64,000 nt of DNA from Hydrogenophaga sp. PAMC20947 (lineage in GTDB: Bacteria; Pseudomonadota; Gammaproteobacteria; Burkholderiales; Burkholderiaceae_C). Both the position numbers and the translations under genes were made by a program. The stretch covers positions 4,650,001-4,714,000 of the forward strand of contig NZ_CP039252.1 of NCBI RefSeq assembly GCF_004795855.1, given 5' to 3'. Below, in pieces: positions 51,890-60,671 of this stretch. The notes under the pieces were generated by a model. The model searched no databases and was not told where the DNA came from. It saw only the letters and a program-made list of their open reading frames with translations. The stretch's first letter is position 1. Each line of letters opens with the position of its first letter.

Positions 51890-52282
51890 CGCACGATCAG
51901 TTCAATGGTCGGGCCATCCCGGCGCGCAGGCCAGCCCCACGCGGCGGCCCATGGCCATGGGCTTGGTGAGTGAGCGCACGACCGCGTTGCGCGCCGTCTC
52001 TGTATGGGTGGCGGGCAGGTCGTCTTGCCGGCAAAGGGTGAGCGGAGCGGAAGCTGCGGCGCGAAAGTCTTGCCCCCCGGCGCGGGAATTGGCCAGCAGG
52101 TTGCTCGCACGAGGGTACGGCCGTGTGCCCCCGGCTGTCGGCACCGGCCGGTACGGGTGTGCTCAAACAAGGGTGTACCCAGGTCGTTCCAGCCCCTTGA
52201 TGGCCGTCCTGATGGACGGCTGGGCAATGAAGCCGCGCTGGGCCGCCGCCGTGATTGAACGCCCTGCGTCGGTGGCCACAAA
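51890..52282 (-). pseudogene. frameshifted LysR-type regulator remnant
   Basis: Minus-strand translation gives FVATDAGRSITAAAQRGFIA then QPSIRTAIKGLERPGYTLV, a LysR helix-turn-helix that has already drifted. The expected continuation LFEHTRTG appears in the next frame, and C-terminal-like pieces follow in other frames. There is no intact start or uninterrupted frame. The exact lower boundary is a guess. Confidence 0.55.
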
Positions 52283-52304
52283 GCAGCCCAATGGGCGCAG
52301 ATTC

Positions 52305-53003
52305 CTAGACCAGCTTGCGGGCCACAATGAAGACCCGAAAATCCTTGCCCCGCGTGCCATGCCGTTCGACCGACACGATCTCCATGCCTTGCCGGGCGAT
52401 GGCAGACTGCAGTTGCTCCGCCTTGAAGCACAGCACGTGTGGTGCCTTGCCGATGGCCCGCATCAGTGGCAGCGCCAGCTTGGGTATCAAGGGATTCATC
52501 TCGGCGATACAGGGCGTTTTGGAAATCAGCAACCCGCCCGGCCTCAATGCCTGCACCGCAAGCGCCAGCGCACAATCGAGATCGCCCACGAGGTGCAGCA
52601 AGTTGAACGCCAGCACCGCGTCGTATGCGCCTGCTCCGAACCCGGGGGTGTCGGCGTCGGCCACCGAGAAGCCCAACTGCGGCACCGGTTGCGCAGCCAA
52701 CTTTTCGCGGGCGATGGCGATCATTTCTGCCGAAACATCCGTTGCGTGCATGCGCCCGACCGAAGGCGCCAGGCGCAGAGCCGTGGTGCCCGTGCCGCAG
52801 CCCATCTCCAGCACATTCTGATCGGCGGTCAACAGGCTTTGCACGTGGCGCAGGGTGGCCTCGTAGCCCGCCATGTCCGAGATCGGATCGGCCGCGTATT
52901 TCCGCGCAATGCGGTTCCAGAAAACAGCCTTGCTGGCGGCCGAGGCATTGGCCGCAGGCAGGGGAGTGGCGTCTGAGCGCGAGTCGGTGGTTGAGGGTGG
53001 CAT
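52305..53003 (-). CDS. class I SAM-dependent methyltransferase
   Basis: 232 residues if started at ATG 53003; an ATG at 53054 is also possible, and neither has a clear ribosome binding site. The SAM-binding motif I is NVLEMGCGTGTTALRLAP, followed by ATDVSAEMIAIAREK, DAVLAFNLLHLV and LRPGGLLISKTP. The substrate is not known; the overall pattern is of small-molecule methyltransferases. It is divergent from a LysR gene, which is likely its regulator. Confidence 0.87.
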   Translation of the reverse strand: MPPSTTDSRSDATPLPAANASAASKAVFWNRIARKYAADPISDMAGYEATLRHVQSLLTADQNVLEMGCGTGTTALRLAPSVGRMHATDVSAEMIAIAREKLAAQPVPQLGFSVADADTPGFGAGAYDAVLAFNLLHLVGDLDCALALAVQALRPGGLLISKTPCIAEMNPLIPKLALPLMRAIGKAPHVLCFKAEQLQSAIARQGMEIVSVERHGTRGKDFRVFIVARKLV

Positions 53004-53107
53004 ATTGGGTGAAGACAGAAGTCGTTTGAGCGGCGATGGCTGAATGCTATCCATGCAAGGTTGCCAAGGGAATAGCGATCATTTGCAGTGGAGATATACA
53101 TTTGCGT

Positions 53108-53980
53108 ATGGAAAGAACCGACTGGAACCAGCTCAGAGCCTTTCTGGAGACCGCCGAAACCGGCTCGCTGTCGGCGGCGGCTCGCAAACTGGGGTTGACC
53201 CAACCCACCCTGAGCCGTCAAGTGGCCGCCATAGAGCAGCGCATGGGCGTGACCCTGTTCGAACGGGTGGGCAAACGCATGGCGCTGACCCCCACCGGGC
53301 TGGATTTGCTGGAACACGCCCGCGCCATGGGCGCGGCCGCCCAGGCCCTCAGCCTGGCGGCCACCGGCCGCTCCGAGGCGGTCGAGGGCGTGGTCTCGAT
53401 CTCGGCCAGCGACGCCGTGGCAGCCCACCTGCTTCCCCCGCTGGTGCGGCAACTGCGCGAGAAAGAACCCGGCATTGCCATCGAGGTGATTTCATCCAAT
53501 GCGCTGAGCGACCTGCTCAGGCGCGAGGCCGACATCGCCATTCGCCACGTCAAACCCGAGCAGCCCGACTTGATCGCCCGGCTGATCCGCGAAGCCACGG
53601 CCTGTTTCTACGCGTCTGAAGAGTGGGTGAGAACCCATGGCCACCCTCGCAGCGCCGAAGCAGCCGCCCACTTGCCCTTTGTGGGCTCTGATCGCTCTGG
53701 GCTGTTCCTCACTTACCTTCGCCAGCACGGCCTTCCTGTCACTGAAGCGAACTTCAGTTGTTACGCCGAACACTCCATTGCGCACTGGGCCCTGGTGCGC
53801 CAAGGCATGGGCATTGGCGTCATGATGGACGAAATTGCCCGCGATACCACTGGTATCGTCCGCGTCCTCGACGACGTGCCGCCCGTGCGCTTCCCGATCT
53901 GGCTGGTCACCCACCGCGAACTGCGCACTTCGCGGCGGATACGGGTGGTGTTCGAGGCACTGGCTCAGGGGTTGATCTGA
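53108..53980 (+). CDS. LysR family transcriptional regulator
   Basis: 290 residues from ATG 53108. The N-terminal winged helix is WNQLRAFLETAETGSLSAAARKLGLTQPTLSRQVAAIEQRMGVTLFER. A periplasmic-binding-like effector domain follows (VSISASDAVAAHLLPPLVRQL). It is divergent from the methyltransferase gene with 104 bp between them, the standard LysR layout, so it probably controls that gene. The effector is unknown. Confidence 0.9.
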   Translation: MERTDWNQLRAFLETAETGSLSAAARKLGLTQPTLSRQVAAIEQRMGVTLFERVGKRMALTPTGLDLLEHARAMGAAAQALSLAATGRSEAVEGVVSISASDAVAAHLLPPLVRQLREKEPGIAIEVISSNALSDLLRREADIAIRHVKPEQPDLIARLIREATACFYASEEWVRTHGHPRSAEAAAHLPFVGSDRSGLFLTYLRQHGLPVTEANFSCYAEHSIAHWALVRQGMGIGVMMDEIARDTTGIVRVLDDVPPVRFPIWLVTHRELRTSRRIRVVFEALAQGLI

Positions 53981-54181
53981 GGCCCATGTGGATGCCGGCA
54001 AGGGCTTTGGAGCCAAGCCTTGGCCTTTGCCTTTTCTGGATGCGGCGAGGCAAAAGGCCCGAGGGTATCTGACCCCCAAGGCCCTCGCGTTGCTTTCAAA
54101 TTCTGTCGCATGGTGTATGTTTCAAAGCCATCGGAGTCTGGCCTTGGCCATTAAGCACCCTCAAAGAAAGAAGTCACCCCC

Positions 54182-54865
54182 ATGCCCCTGATCTTGTATC
54201 ACTGCGTCAGCGCCCGATCGTTCCGCCCCCTGTGGATGCTGGAAGAGCTGGGTCTGCCTTACACGCTGAAGATGCTGCCTTTTCCGCCCCGCGCGCTGGC
54301 ACGCGACTACCTGCAAGAAAACCCCTTGGGCACCGTACCCCTACTGGTCGACGGCAGTACCCGCATGACCGAGTCGGCTGCCATTTGCGAATACCTGGCG
54401 CGACGACACAGCCCGGGTCATCTGGATGTGGCCGTGGACGAACCCGGCTATGGCAGCTACCTGAACTGGCTGCACATGAGCGATGCCACGCTGACCTTCC
54501 CGCAAACCCTGGTGCTGCGGTACGCGCACTTTGAGCCCACCGAGCGCAAGCAGCCCCAAGTGGTTGAAGACTACAGCCGCTGGTTCCTGGCCCGGCTGCG
54601 CGCCGCGGATGCCTCCTTGCAACAACAACAGGGTCAGCACGACCACCTGTGCGCCGGCCGTTTCACCGCCGTCGATGTGGCGGTGGGTTACGCCCTCCTG
54701 GTGGCCAGCCACCTGGGCTTGAGCACACAGTTCACCCCACCCGTTGCCGCCTACTGGGCCCGCCTGCAACAGCGACCAGCGTTTCAGCGCGCCCTGGCCA
54801 TCCAGCACCAGGCCGCGCTGGATCAAGGCGTGCCCACCACGCCGGCACCTGATGTGCGGCCTTGA
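54182..54865 (+). CDS. glutathione S-transferase family protein
   Basis: 227 residues. The thioredoxin-like N-terminal domain has YHCVSARSFRPLWMLEELGLPY, NPLGTVPLLVDG with the cis-Pro, and MTESAAICEYLA, the glutathione-binding Glu-Ser. The all-helical C-terminal domain follows, with FTAVDVAVGYALLVA including the N-capping motif. A cytoplasmic detoxification enzyme; its substrate is unknown. Confidence 0.92.
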   Translation: MPLILYHCVSARSFRPLWMLEELGLPYTLKMLPFPPRALARDYLQENPLGTVPLLVDGSTRMTESAAICEYLARRHSPGHLDVAVDEPGYGSYLNWLHMSDATLTFPQTLVLRYAHFEPTERKQPQVVEDYSRWFLARLRAADASLQQQQGQHDHLCAGRFTAVDVAVGYALLVASHLGLSTQFTPPVAAYWARLQQRPAFQRALAIQHQAALDQGVPTTPAPDVRP

Positions 54866-55011
54866 GAATTAGCGGAAGCGGGGCTTACCCTGTCTTCTTG
54901 CCTGTTCCTGGCCCTCAGGCTGTCGGGGGCAAGACTGGGTGCTATGCCTTTGCAGCGTCTGGCGAGGCAAAAGACAAGATCTGCCCCTCAACTTCGTGAC
55001 CCTCAACTTCG

Positions 55012-55968
55012 CTATCTTGCTTGTCTCTTGGAGCCTTCGCTCAAGGACACATCGGAGAGGGAGCCGACGCTGGCGGTATCCGTGCCGGCAACAGGTTGGT
55101 CACGGGTTGCCGGCGCAGCCTCGTGCTGCCGCCGAAGATGCTTGTGAAGAAAATCCAGCAACACAATGGTCTGGGTATTGCTGAAACATTTCCGGTAAGC
55201 ATTCGCGTGGCTCGATGCGAAGAGTGGGATTTCACAGGCCACGCCGGCTATGGACTTGTCGGGCATACGCAGGAGCGTCGTACCCTTGATCCGGGAGAGA
55301 AATCCCAGATCCCTGGGTGTGTTGTAGGCGTCGTTATCGAAGGAAAAAACAAGCGCTGGAATCTGGTCAGCAGATCCAATTTCAGCGGCTTGCTCATTGT
55401 GGCGCTGCTGCCAGACATCGGGTCTCCACCGCTTTTTACCGGCAAACGCAGGGGCAAAAGCAATGACAGAGTTGACGCTTCCGGGGTAACGCTTTTCGTG
55501 CAGCAGCGCTGCCCATCCCCCAGCCGAGTGCCCCACCAGTACGATTCGCGATGGATCGACCCCCGCGCGGCCAAGTTCCGCCAGCGTCTTTTCAATCGCG
55601 GCGACCCGCTGGTCAATTTTGAGCGGTTCCCCCAGCGCCGTCGCCTTGCCATCGCAGGGCGCATAAACGACGACCTCCAGTCCCGCAATTTCGGCTCCGG
55701 CCAATTGCCTCACGACCTCGGGCACGGAAAAGCCCGGAGCCTGTCCATTGGGGTCACATGCGTCGTCCAGCTTTTCGATGAACGAGCCGTGCAAGAACAC
55801 GACCACCGCTTTCGACGAGGGATTGGGGATCGTGAAGCCTTGAGGACTTTTCCAGTTTTCTTTCTTCGGAACGAATTCTCCCGGGACATTCGCTTTGGCG
55901 TGCATGCAAAGAGTGATCAGAAAAACGACCCGACTCGTCTTGACCAAGTGGCGCAGTGTGCTGTGCAT
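55012..55968 (-). CDS. exported alpha/beta hydrolase
   Basis: 318 residues from ATG 55968. The first ~27 residues look like a signal peptide (SRVVFLITLCMHAKA). The fold is marked by VVFLHGSF, the nucleophile elbow VGHSAGG with Ser148, and FSFDNDAYNT and SSHANAYR carrying likely Asp and His. It resembles dienelactone-hydrolase-like or prolyl-oligopeptidase-like esterases. The last ~45 residues are polar and disordered. The frame stays open upstream to 56352, but that part overlaps the LysR 3' end and lacks support. Confidence 0.78.
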   Translation of the reverse strand: MHSTLRHLVKTSRVVFLITLCMHAKANVPGEFVPKKENWKSPQGFTIPNPSSKAVVVFLHGSFIEKLDDACDPNGQAPGFSVPEVVRQLAGAEIAGLEVVVYAPCDGKATALGEPLKIDQRVAAIEKTLAELGRAGVDPSRIVLVGHSAGGWAALLHEKRYPGSVNSVIAFAPAFAGKKRWRPDVWQQRHNEQAAEIGSADQIPALVFSFDNDAYNTPRDLGFLSRIKGTTLLRMPDKSIAGVACEIPLFASSHANAYRKCFSNTQTIVLLDFLHKHLRRQHEAAPATRDQPVAGTDTASVGSLSDVSLSEGSKRQAR

Positions 55969-56248
55969 CAGCAGCTTCGATGATGGGGCCTGTGGTGATG
56001 CGGTCACGCTCAGTGGATGCGCCGCACACCGGTGAAGGCTAACGCATGGACGCACACGCAGCACACGTTTGAGCTGTTTCCCGGCGACACGGGGAAATCC
56101 ACCGAAAACTGATTTCAACATGGCCAGTCCCAGACAGGAGATAGCGAATCGATAGGCGTATTTTCTGCCTGTTTCGAGTCTGTGTCTCTGGAAAAGCCCC
56201 AGGCAGCAACCATCTTTTTTTTTTTTGGCGGAACCTACCGCTTGACGG

Positions 56249-57178
56249 TCACCCGGGGTCCGGCCCAAAAGTCTGTCTCCCTTCCGCCAATAAAAAATCA
56301 AGCATGGCCGCGACCCGCCCCGGCACAAATTTGCGTGTCGGGAGGGCGGCATAAATAGTCAGGCCGCCGGCTTGCCATTCGGGCAGCACACGCACCAGTG
56401 CGCCTTCCCTGACGTACGGTCGGGCAAGGTGCTTTGACACAAGGCACAGACCTGCGCCAGCCAAAGCTGCACGCAGCAACACATCAAAACTGAGCGACTG
56501 CAACACCACTTTCATTTCCACATCGACGGGTGCTGTGCCAAGCATGTCATGGGTCAGCCTCAGTCGATGTCCGCTGCTGTGCCCCGGTGATTTTTTCCAC
56601 GGAAACTCCAGGTAGTCATGCTCCCGCAGTTCGCACGGACAGGCGAGCGTTCCTGCGCGAAGCAGGTAGCCCGGTGAGGCACACAGGATGCGTTCAGTTC
56701 TGCCCAATGCGCGCGCCACGATGTCACCGTCGTAATCGTCTCCGACAGCCATGAGCGTCAGGTCAAACTCCTCAACCCGCAGGTGCGAAAAAGGGTCAAC
56801 GCTGACATCAAGCATCACCTCCGGATGTCGTTCGCGCCAGCGCGCAGCCAGTGGTGCAAAAAAATACGACGCCAGCATGGGCGTCGTGAGTATGTGCAAG
56901 GTACCCATCAGCACGCTAGAACTGTTTTGGGCGGCGATATCCGCATCGTTGATTTGTTGCAAAACGCTTTGGGTCATCTGCAGGTAGACGATCCCGGATT
57001 CGGTCAGCGCGAGCTTGCGTGTCGTGCGCTGAATCAGGCGGGTACCCAAATGATCTTCCAGATCACTGACCAGGCGGGAAACAGCGGTCGGAGACAGGTC
57101 GAGTGCGCGAGCAGCGGAAGAAAAACCACCTTCCGAGACCACTCTCGAAAACACCTGCAAAGACAAAAGTCTGTCCAT
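56249..57178 (-). CDS. LysR family transcriptional regulator
   Basis: 309 residues starting MDRLLSLQVFSRVVSEGGFSSAARALDLSPTAVSRLVSDLEDHLGTRLIQRTTRKLALTESG, a clear LysR helix-turn-helix of the AaeR/DmlR type. The effector-binding domain follows. It is divergent from the DUF4148-like gene at 57507. The hydrolase gene lies downstream on the same strand, separated by about 280 bp. Confidence 0.92.
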   Translation of the reverse strand: MDRLLSLQVFSRVVSEGGFSSAARALDLSPTAVSRLVSDLEDHLGTRLIQRTTRKLALTESGIVYLQMTQSVLQQINDADIAAQNSSSVLMGTLHILTTPMLASYFFAPLAARWRERHPEVMLDVSVDPFSHLRVEEFDLTLMAVGDDYDGDIVARALGRTERILCASPGYLLRAGTLACPCELREHDYLEFPWKKSPGHSSGHRLRLTHDMLGTAPVDVEMKVVLQSLSFDVLLRAALAGAGLCLVSKHLARPYVREGALVRVLPEWQAGGLTIYAALPTRKFVPGRVAAMLDFLLAEGRQTFGPDPG

Positions 57179-57506
57179 GGCGTTGACCCCCGCTGAAGGC
57201 TAGACGATAGTCCTAAACGCTTGCCTTCACAACCCTCCGCATCGGGTTCTGAATCCGACCCCACACCGGCTCATACAGGTACCAGTATTGGTGTTTTGTC
57301 TTCACGTGGATCGTCCGTGACCTGTGGACGATTGGGTCGGAATTGGCAACGGTGTATGGCGTTTGGATGACTCGACGGCCGGTATCGCCTTGGTCACACT
57401 GATCATGCGGTGAAAAAAACATCACTGGATGGTTCACCGATAAGTGACGGACAAGAAGACACAAAGCCGTCCTGTCCGGAGGGTCATTTTCGACAAGGAG
57501 ATCATC
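57179..57506. other. divergent promoter region, LysR and DUF4148-like genes
   Basis: 328 bp without a gene. It must hold promoters for both neighbours and probably the LysR binding site. No clear T-N11-A palindrome stood out by eye. AAGGAG lies 8 nt before the ATG at 57507. Confidence 0.5.
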
Positions 57507-57845
57507 ATGAACGTTTCGATCGTCAAACCACTTGCCTTGGCTGGCAGCCTTGCTTGCATGGCTGCCTTTCAGGTTTTTCCCGCTGCTGCACAGGAGATCT
57601 ACCCGCAGGTAGACGAACCATCGCAGCACAGCACAAAAACACGCGCGGAAGTGCGTTCCGAGTATCTGCAGTCTCTCAAAGAAGGGTCAATCCCCAGCAA
57701 TTCCGAATTTGATGAAGGTCCTTTTGGCCATGTGATGTCGGCCAAGGCTCCGGCCCCCAGTTCACTGACCCGAGAACAAGTGCAGGCCGACGCCATGGAA
57801 TGGATGAGACTCAACAGCGGAGATTTGGACATGGGCAGCCGGTGA
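57507..57845 (+). CDS. DUF4148-like small exported protein
   Basis: 112 residues from ATG 57507, preceded by AAGGAG. A signal peptide ends around residue 28 (FPAAAQ). The mature part has two related helical segments, KTRAEVRSEYLQSLKEGSIP and LTREQVQADAMEWMRLNSGD, which resemble the paired helices of DUF4148. Such proteins are abundant in Burkholderiales, periplasmic and of unknown function. The divergent LysR regulator may control it. Confidence 0.72.
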   Translation: MNVSIVKPLALAGSLACMAAFQVFPAAAQEIYPQVDEPSQHSTKTRAEVRSEYLQSLKEGSIPSNSEFDEGPFGHVMSAKAPAPSSLTREQVQADAMEWMRLNSGDLDMGSR

Positions 57846-58083
57846 CCCAGGAACGGGGGCTGATTGAGTCTGCACAGACAGCGTCCTTGAAGGTCAGTCG
57901 TTGAGAGTCAGGTCTAACCTTTTGCCCTTGAAATAAGTTTTGGAGAAAAGGCTAGGTGTAGGTCCTCAAAACATCCCGAGATGTGACTCGCCTGTCTACC
58001 GCTAGACATCCATCACGTCATTCAACGTGTCCGTACAGGCTGCAGGGGCCTCATCGACCATGAGGCGGGACCGCAAACGGCCT

Positions 58084-58380
58084 TCAGGCAATCAACATGG
58101 CAACGAACCAGCCAACTGCTGCGGCAACAACGGCATTTGTTCTTTGCGGCGAACGCAGCACGACGCAGAGCAGAGAGGCGTTTAAGGGAAGTGGCAAGAA
58201 ATGCAAGGCAATGGCCCCTCCAGCATGGTCTTGCTGGGCGAGAACCATCAAGGCGGCAAAGCTGGCCAGCATGTTCACAACCGTACCAAAAACCAGCATG
58301 TCGCGCCAGAAGACGGTGCGCATGGGCACCTCGCCCCGCCATCGCTTGGTGATGAATGTGTTTGCGAATGGGCGCGTCAT
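58084..58380 (-). CDS. small membrane protein cotranslated with ExoD
   Basis: 98 residues from ATG 58380, overlapping the ExoD stop by 4 nt (ATGA). Three hydrophobic helices are visible (MLVFGTVVNMLASFAALMVLA, ALHFLPLPLNASLLCVVL, VVAAAVGWFVAMLIA). I do not recognise a family. Tight coupling to ExoD suggests a joint role at the inner membrane. Confidence 0.7.
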   Translation of the reverse strand: MTRPFANTFITKRWRGEVPMRTVFWRDMLVFGTVVNMLASFAALMVLAQQDHAGGAIALHFLPLPLNASLLCVVLRSPQRTNAVVAAAVGWFVAMLIA

Positions 58381-59024
58381 CGGAAGGTCTGCAAGAACAG
58401 GTAGAGCGCGCCTTTGATCACCGCAAGAACAATGCCGTAAACCACGGTGCCCGCAACAGCAGCACACACCAAACCTGCCATGGCCCACCAGCCATCGCGC
58501 TCCAGCACGCCCAGCGCGAGCACGCTGATCGCTAGAGCCGGCAGCATATTTCCCAGCGGGATGGGCAGCACCAGCACGCAGGCCAGCAGCAAGCAGACAA
58601 AACCGATCACATTCTCAATTGGAGGTGCAACGAGTAGGGCGGCGCGCGGTTGGAGCAGCTTCTCGGCCCGGGCGAGCCAGGGCACCACCCGGCGCATCAA
58701 GATGGCGAAATCCTTTCGCGCGAAAGAGCGCTTGGTGACGATCGTGGGCAGCCACGGCTTGAGCCCCAACATCAACTGCGCCGACAAGAAGATCAGCGGT
58801 GTGCCCAAGACGGCTGACACGCCTGGCGGCACGGGCAACACGTTGGGCACTGCGAAAATGAACATCAAAGCACCTATTGCCCGATCTCCCAGTGCCGTGA
58901 GCAGGTCACCAATGGATACGCGCTCGCGCTCGGTGTCGTGTGCGAGCTTGAAGAGCACAATCGAAAGTGGGCCTTCTTTGTGAATGTCCACTTGCGCCAG
59001 TTCAGAGTCCTTGTCAGCGCTCAT
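58377..59024 (-). CDS. ExoD family exopolysaccharide biosynthesis protein
   Basis: 215 residues. The ExoD signature is present: VSIGDLLTALGDRAIGALMFIFAVPNVLPVPPGVSAVLGTPLIFLSAQLMLGLKPWLP, then FARKDFAIL and further helices. ExoD is an integral inner membrane protein needed for exopolysaccharide production and alkaline tolerance in rhizobia; its role elsewhere is unclear. It forms a two-gene unit with the small membrane protein. Confidence 0.9.
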   Translation of the reverse strand: MSADKDSELAQVDIHKEGPLSIVLFKLAHDTERERVSIGDLLTALGDRAIGALMFIFAVPNVLPVPPGVSAVLGTPLIFLSAQLMLGLKPWLPTIVTKRSFARKDFAILMRRVVPWLARAEKLLQPRAALLVAPPIENVIGFVCLLLACVLVLPIPLGNMLPALAISVLALGVLERDGWWAMAGLVCAAVAGTVVYGIVLAVIKGALYLFLQTFR

Positions 59025-59096
59025 ACTCCGGATCTGGTCGGTTTGCCACAGAGGGCAGACATTTCATGAGTCAAGCTCAGGTCTTGCCCTTTTTCC

Positions 59097-59411
59097 TCAA
59101 GCGACTTCTGCATGCAACTGTACCCCCAACGCTTTGGCCACTTTGAGCACGGTTGCCAAGCTCGGATTGCCGTTTTCGCTCAACGCTTTGTAAAGGCTTT
59201 CGCGGCTCAGGCCGGCATCGCGGGCGACCTGGGTCATGCCTTTGGCACGGGCGATATCACCCAGTGCGCGGGCGATGCCGGCGGTGTCGTCGGGCGCGTC
59301 GGTGAGCCAAGCATCAAGGTAGGCGGCCATTTCTTTGGGCGTGTGCAGCTGTTCGGCCATGTCGAAGGCCGTGGTTTTTTTCGGGGCTGTGGGTGCAGCA
59401 GTTTTACTCAT
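59097..59411 (-). CDS. addiction module antidote-like HTH protein (HigA-type), orphan
   Basis: 104 residues. The second half is an XRE-like helix-turn-helix: IARAKGMTQVARDAGLSRESLYKALSENGNPSLATVLKVAKALGVQL, which with DAWLTDAPDDTAGIARALGDIARA fits the putative addiction module antidote family. A RelE/HigB-type toxin gene should lie directly upstream on the minus strand, but 59412-59600 has no open frame resembling one. It may be an orphan regulator. Confidence 0.85.
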   Translation of the reverse strand: MSKTAAPTAPKKTTAFDMAEQLHTPKEMAAYLDAWLTDAPDDTAGIARALGDIARAKGMTQVARDAGLSRESLYKALSENGNPSLATVLKVAKALGVQLHAEVA

Positions 59412-59623
59412 GGTGTTGTGTCAAGTGCCGTATCAGTGGCATTTCGCTGGCTCGGATCGCGGTGCGTGAGTCAGTCTGCCCGCACTTGAAGGCGGGCTCG
59501 GATGGTTCGGTCATTTGGTGCGCTGGGCCAGCCAAGAAAGACCGCTGTTACCAGAGCAGGCTCGGGTGAAGTGTAGCTCATAGGATACGCTTTATGCAGT
59601 CAAAAAGGGCCTGCTACTGCAGA

Positions 59624-60110
59624 TCAAGTGAGGGACTGCATCGGTATCAACCGGCTGAACGGATCGACTCGGTCATCCCCAAACGGCCCAACCTTCACAA
59701 TTCCAAAGCACTGGTACTTCGCCACCGCCAGCTCATACCCGAGCGTGGTTCGGGTCTCCAATCTCATCCGTCCATCGCCGCACCGCCGTGCGATGTGGAG
59801 CACTCCGGTCAAAACAGCTTGACCAGCTCCCTGGCGCATGTAGCGCGCTGCGGGGCGAATGGGCTTGATTTCACCGTGGTGTGGGTCGAGTTCATTGATG
59901 GCGCCGCAAGGCCATCTATGGATCGTCTGTTTGCTCGGAGCCGTTCTGACGCCACGCGGTGAGGAAGGGGATCTTGGATTGGTGCGGGGCGCCCAAGTTG
60001 AGCGCGCATACCTTTTCTGGCAGTGACTCGGCGTGCATGCCGGCGAGGTGTTCGCGCAGCAAATCAATCACCCGGGGGCGGGTGAAGTCGCGGTCAACCC
60101 GGATCTGAAT
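59624..60110 (-). pseudogene. frameshifted GNAT acetyltransferase
   Basis: The N-terminal half (RVIDLLREHLAGMHAESLPEKV to FLTAW) and the C-terminal half (GAINELDPHHGEIKPI to GPFGDDRVDPF) of one acetyltransferase are read in two different frames on the minus strand, broken near 59930-59940. The C-terminal half has also lost motif A (RYMRQGAGQAVL stands where RxxGxG/A is expected). The gene is probably inactive unless a sequencing error is involved. Confidence 0.7.
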
Positions 60111-60671
60111 CGGCGCAGTTCTCTGGCTTTGGTTTTGACCGTGGCTTGGATCTTGAAACAAGTTTGTCCCGCCCTGTCGCCATGGCCGCGTCTTTTGATC
60201 GCGCGGTTGTTGTTCTGTAGCGTTTGGATACATTCTGCCGCCCTTGGTGTGATGCGAGGTGCTCTCACTGTCAATCTTGCCAAACGCGGTGAGGCCAACG
60301 CAACTTGGGCCCAACGCTGACTTCCTTGGGGTCTTGGCCAGCACCGTGGGCGCTTGGGGTGCGGCCTTGGGCGTCGGTGGCGCCAGCGATGCAGAACAAC
60401 CAAACAGGGAAGCAAGCCGCCACTTTCTGGCTTGTGTCAAGCAAATTGGAACGCAATCCCGATTCTTTATGACCCGTGAATCTGTGAATCTGGTGGGCAG
60501 CGCTGTCGCCCTGACGAACGTCAACCTGCACCCGACAGTCGGCACGCCTGTGACGGCCAATACCACTAAGGTGACGCACAGCGCCGTCGGGGTAACCAAA
60601 TGTGCGTCTTTGCAGCACTGCGACCAGCAGCGGTAGCGGGGCTAGCCAACTAAAAACAACAGGAGACATCC
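60111..60671. other. stretch without recognised gene
   Basis: About 560 bp. Several overlapping open frames exist (for example 60259-60636 on the plus strand), but none has a ribosome binding site, a family match or consistent codon use. The promoter of the binding protein gene must lie near its right end. Confidence 0.5.

Noticed and set aside
59412..59600. Toxin gene partner for the antidote
   Set aside because: Translations of the region in the expected direction show no RelE/HigB pattern.
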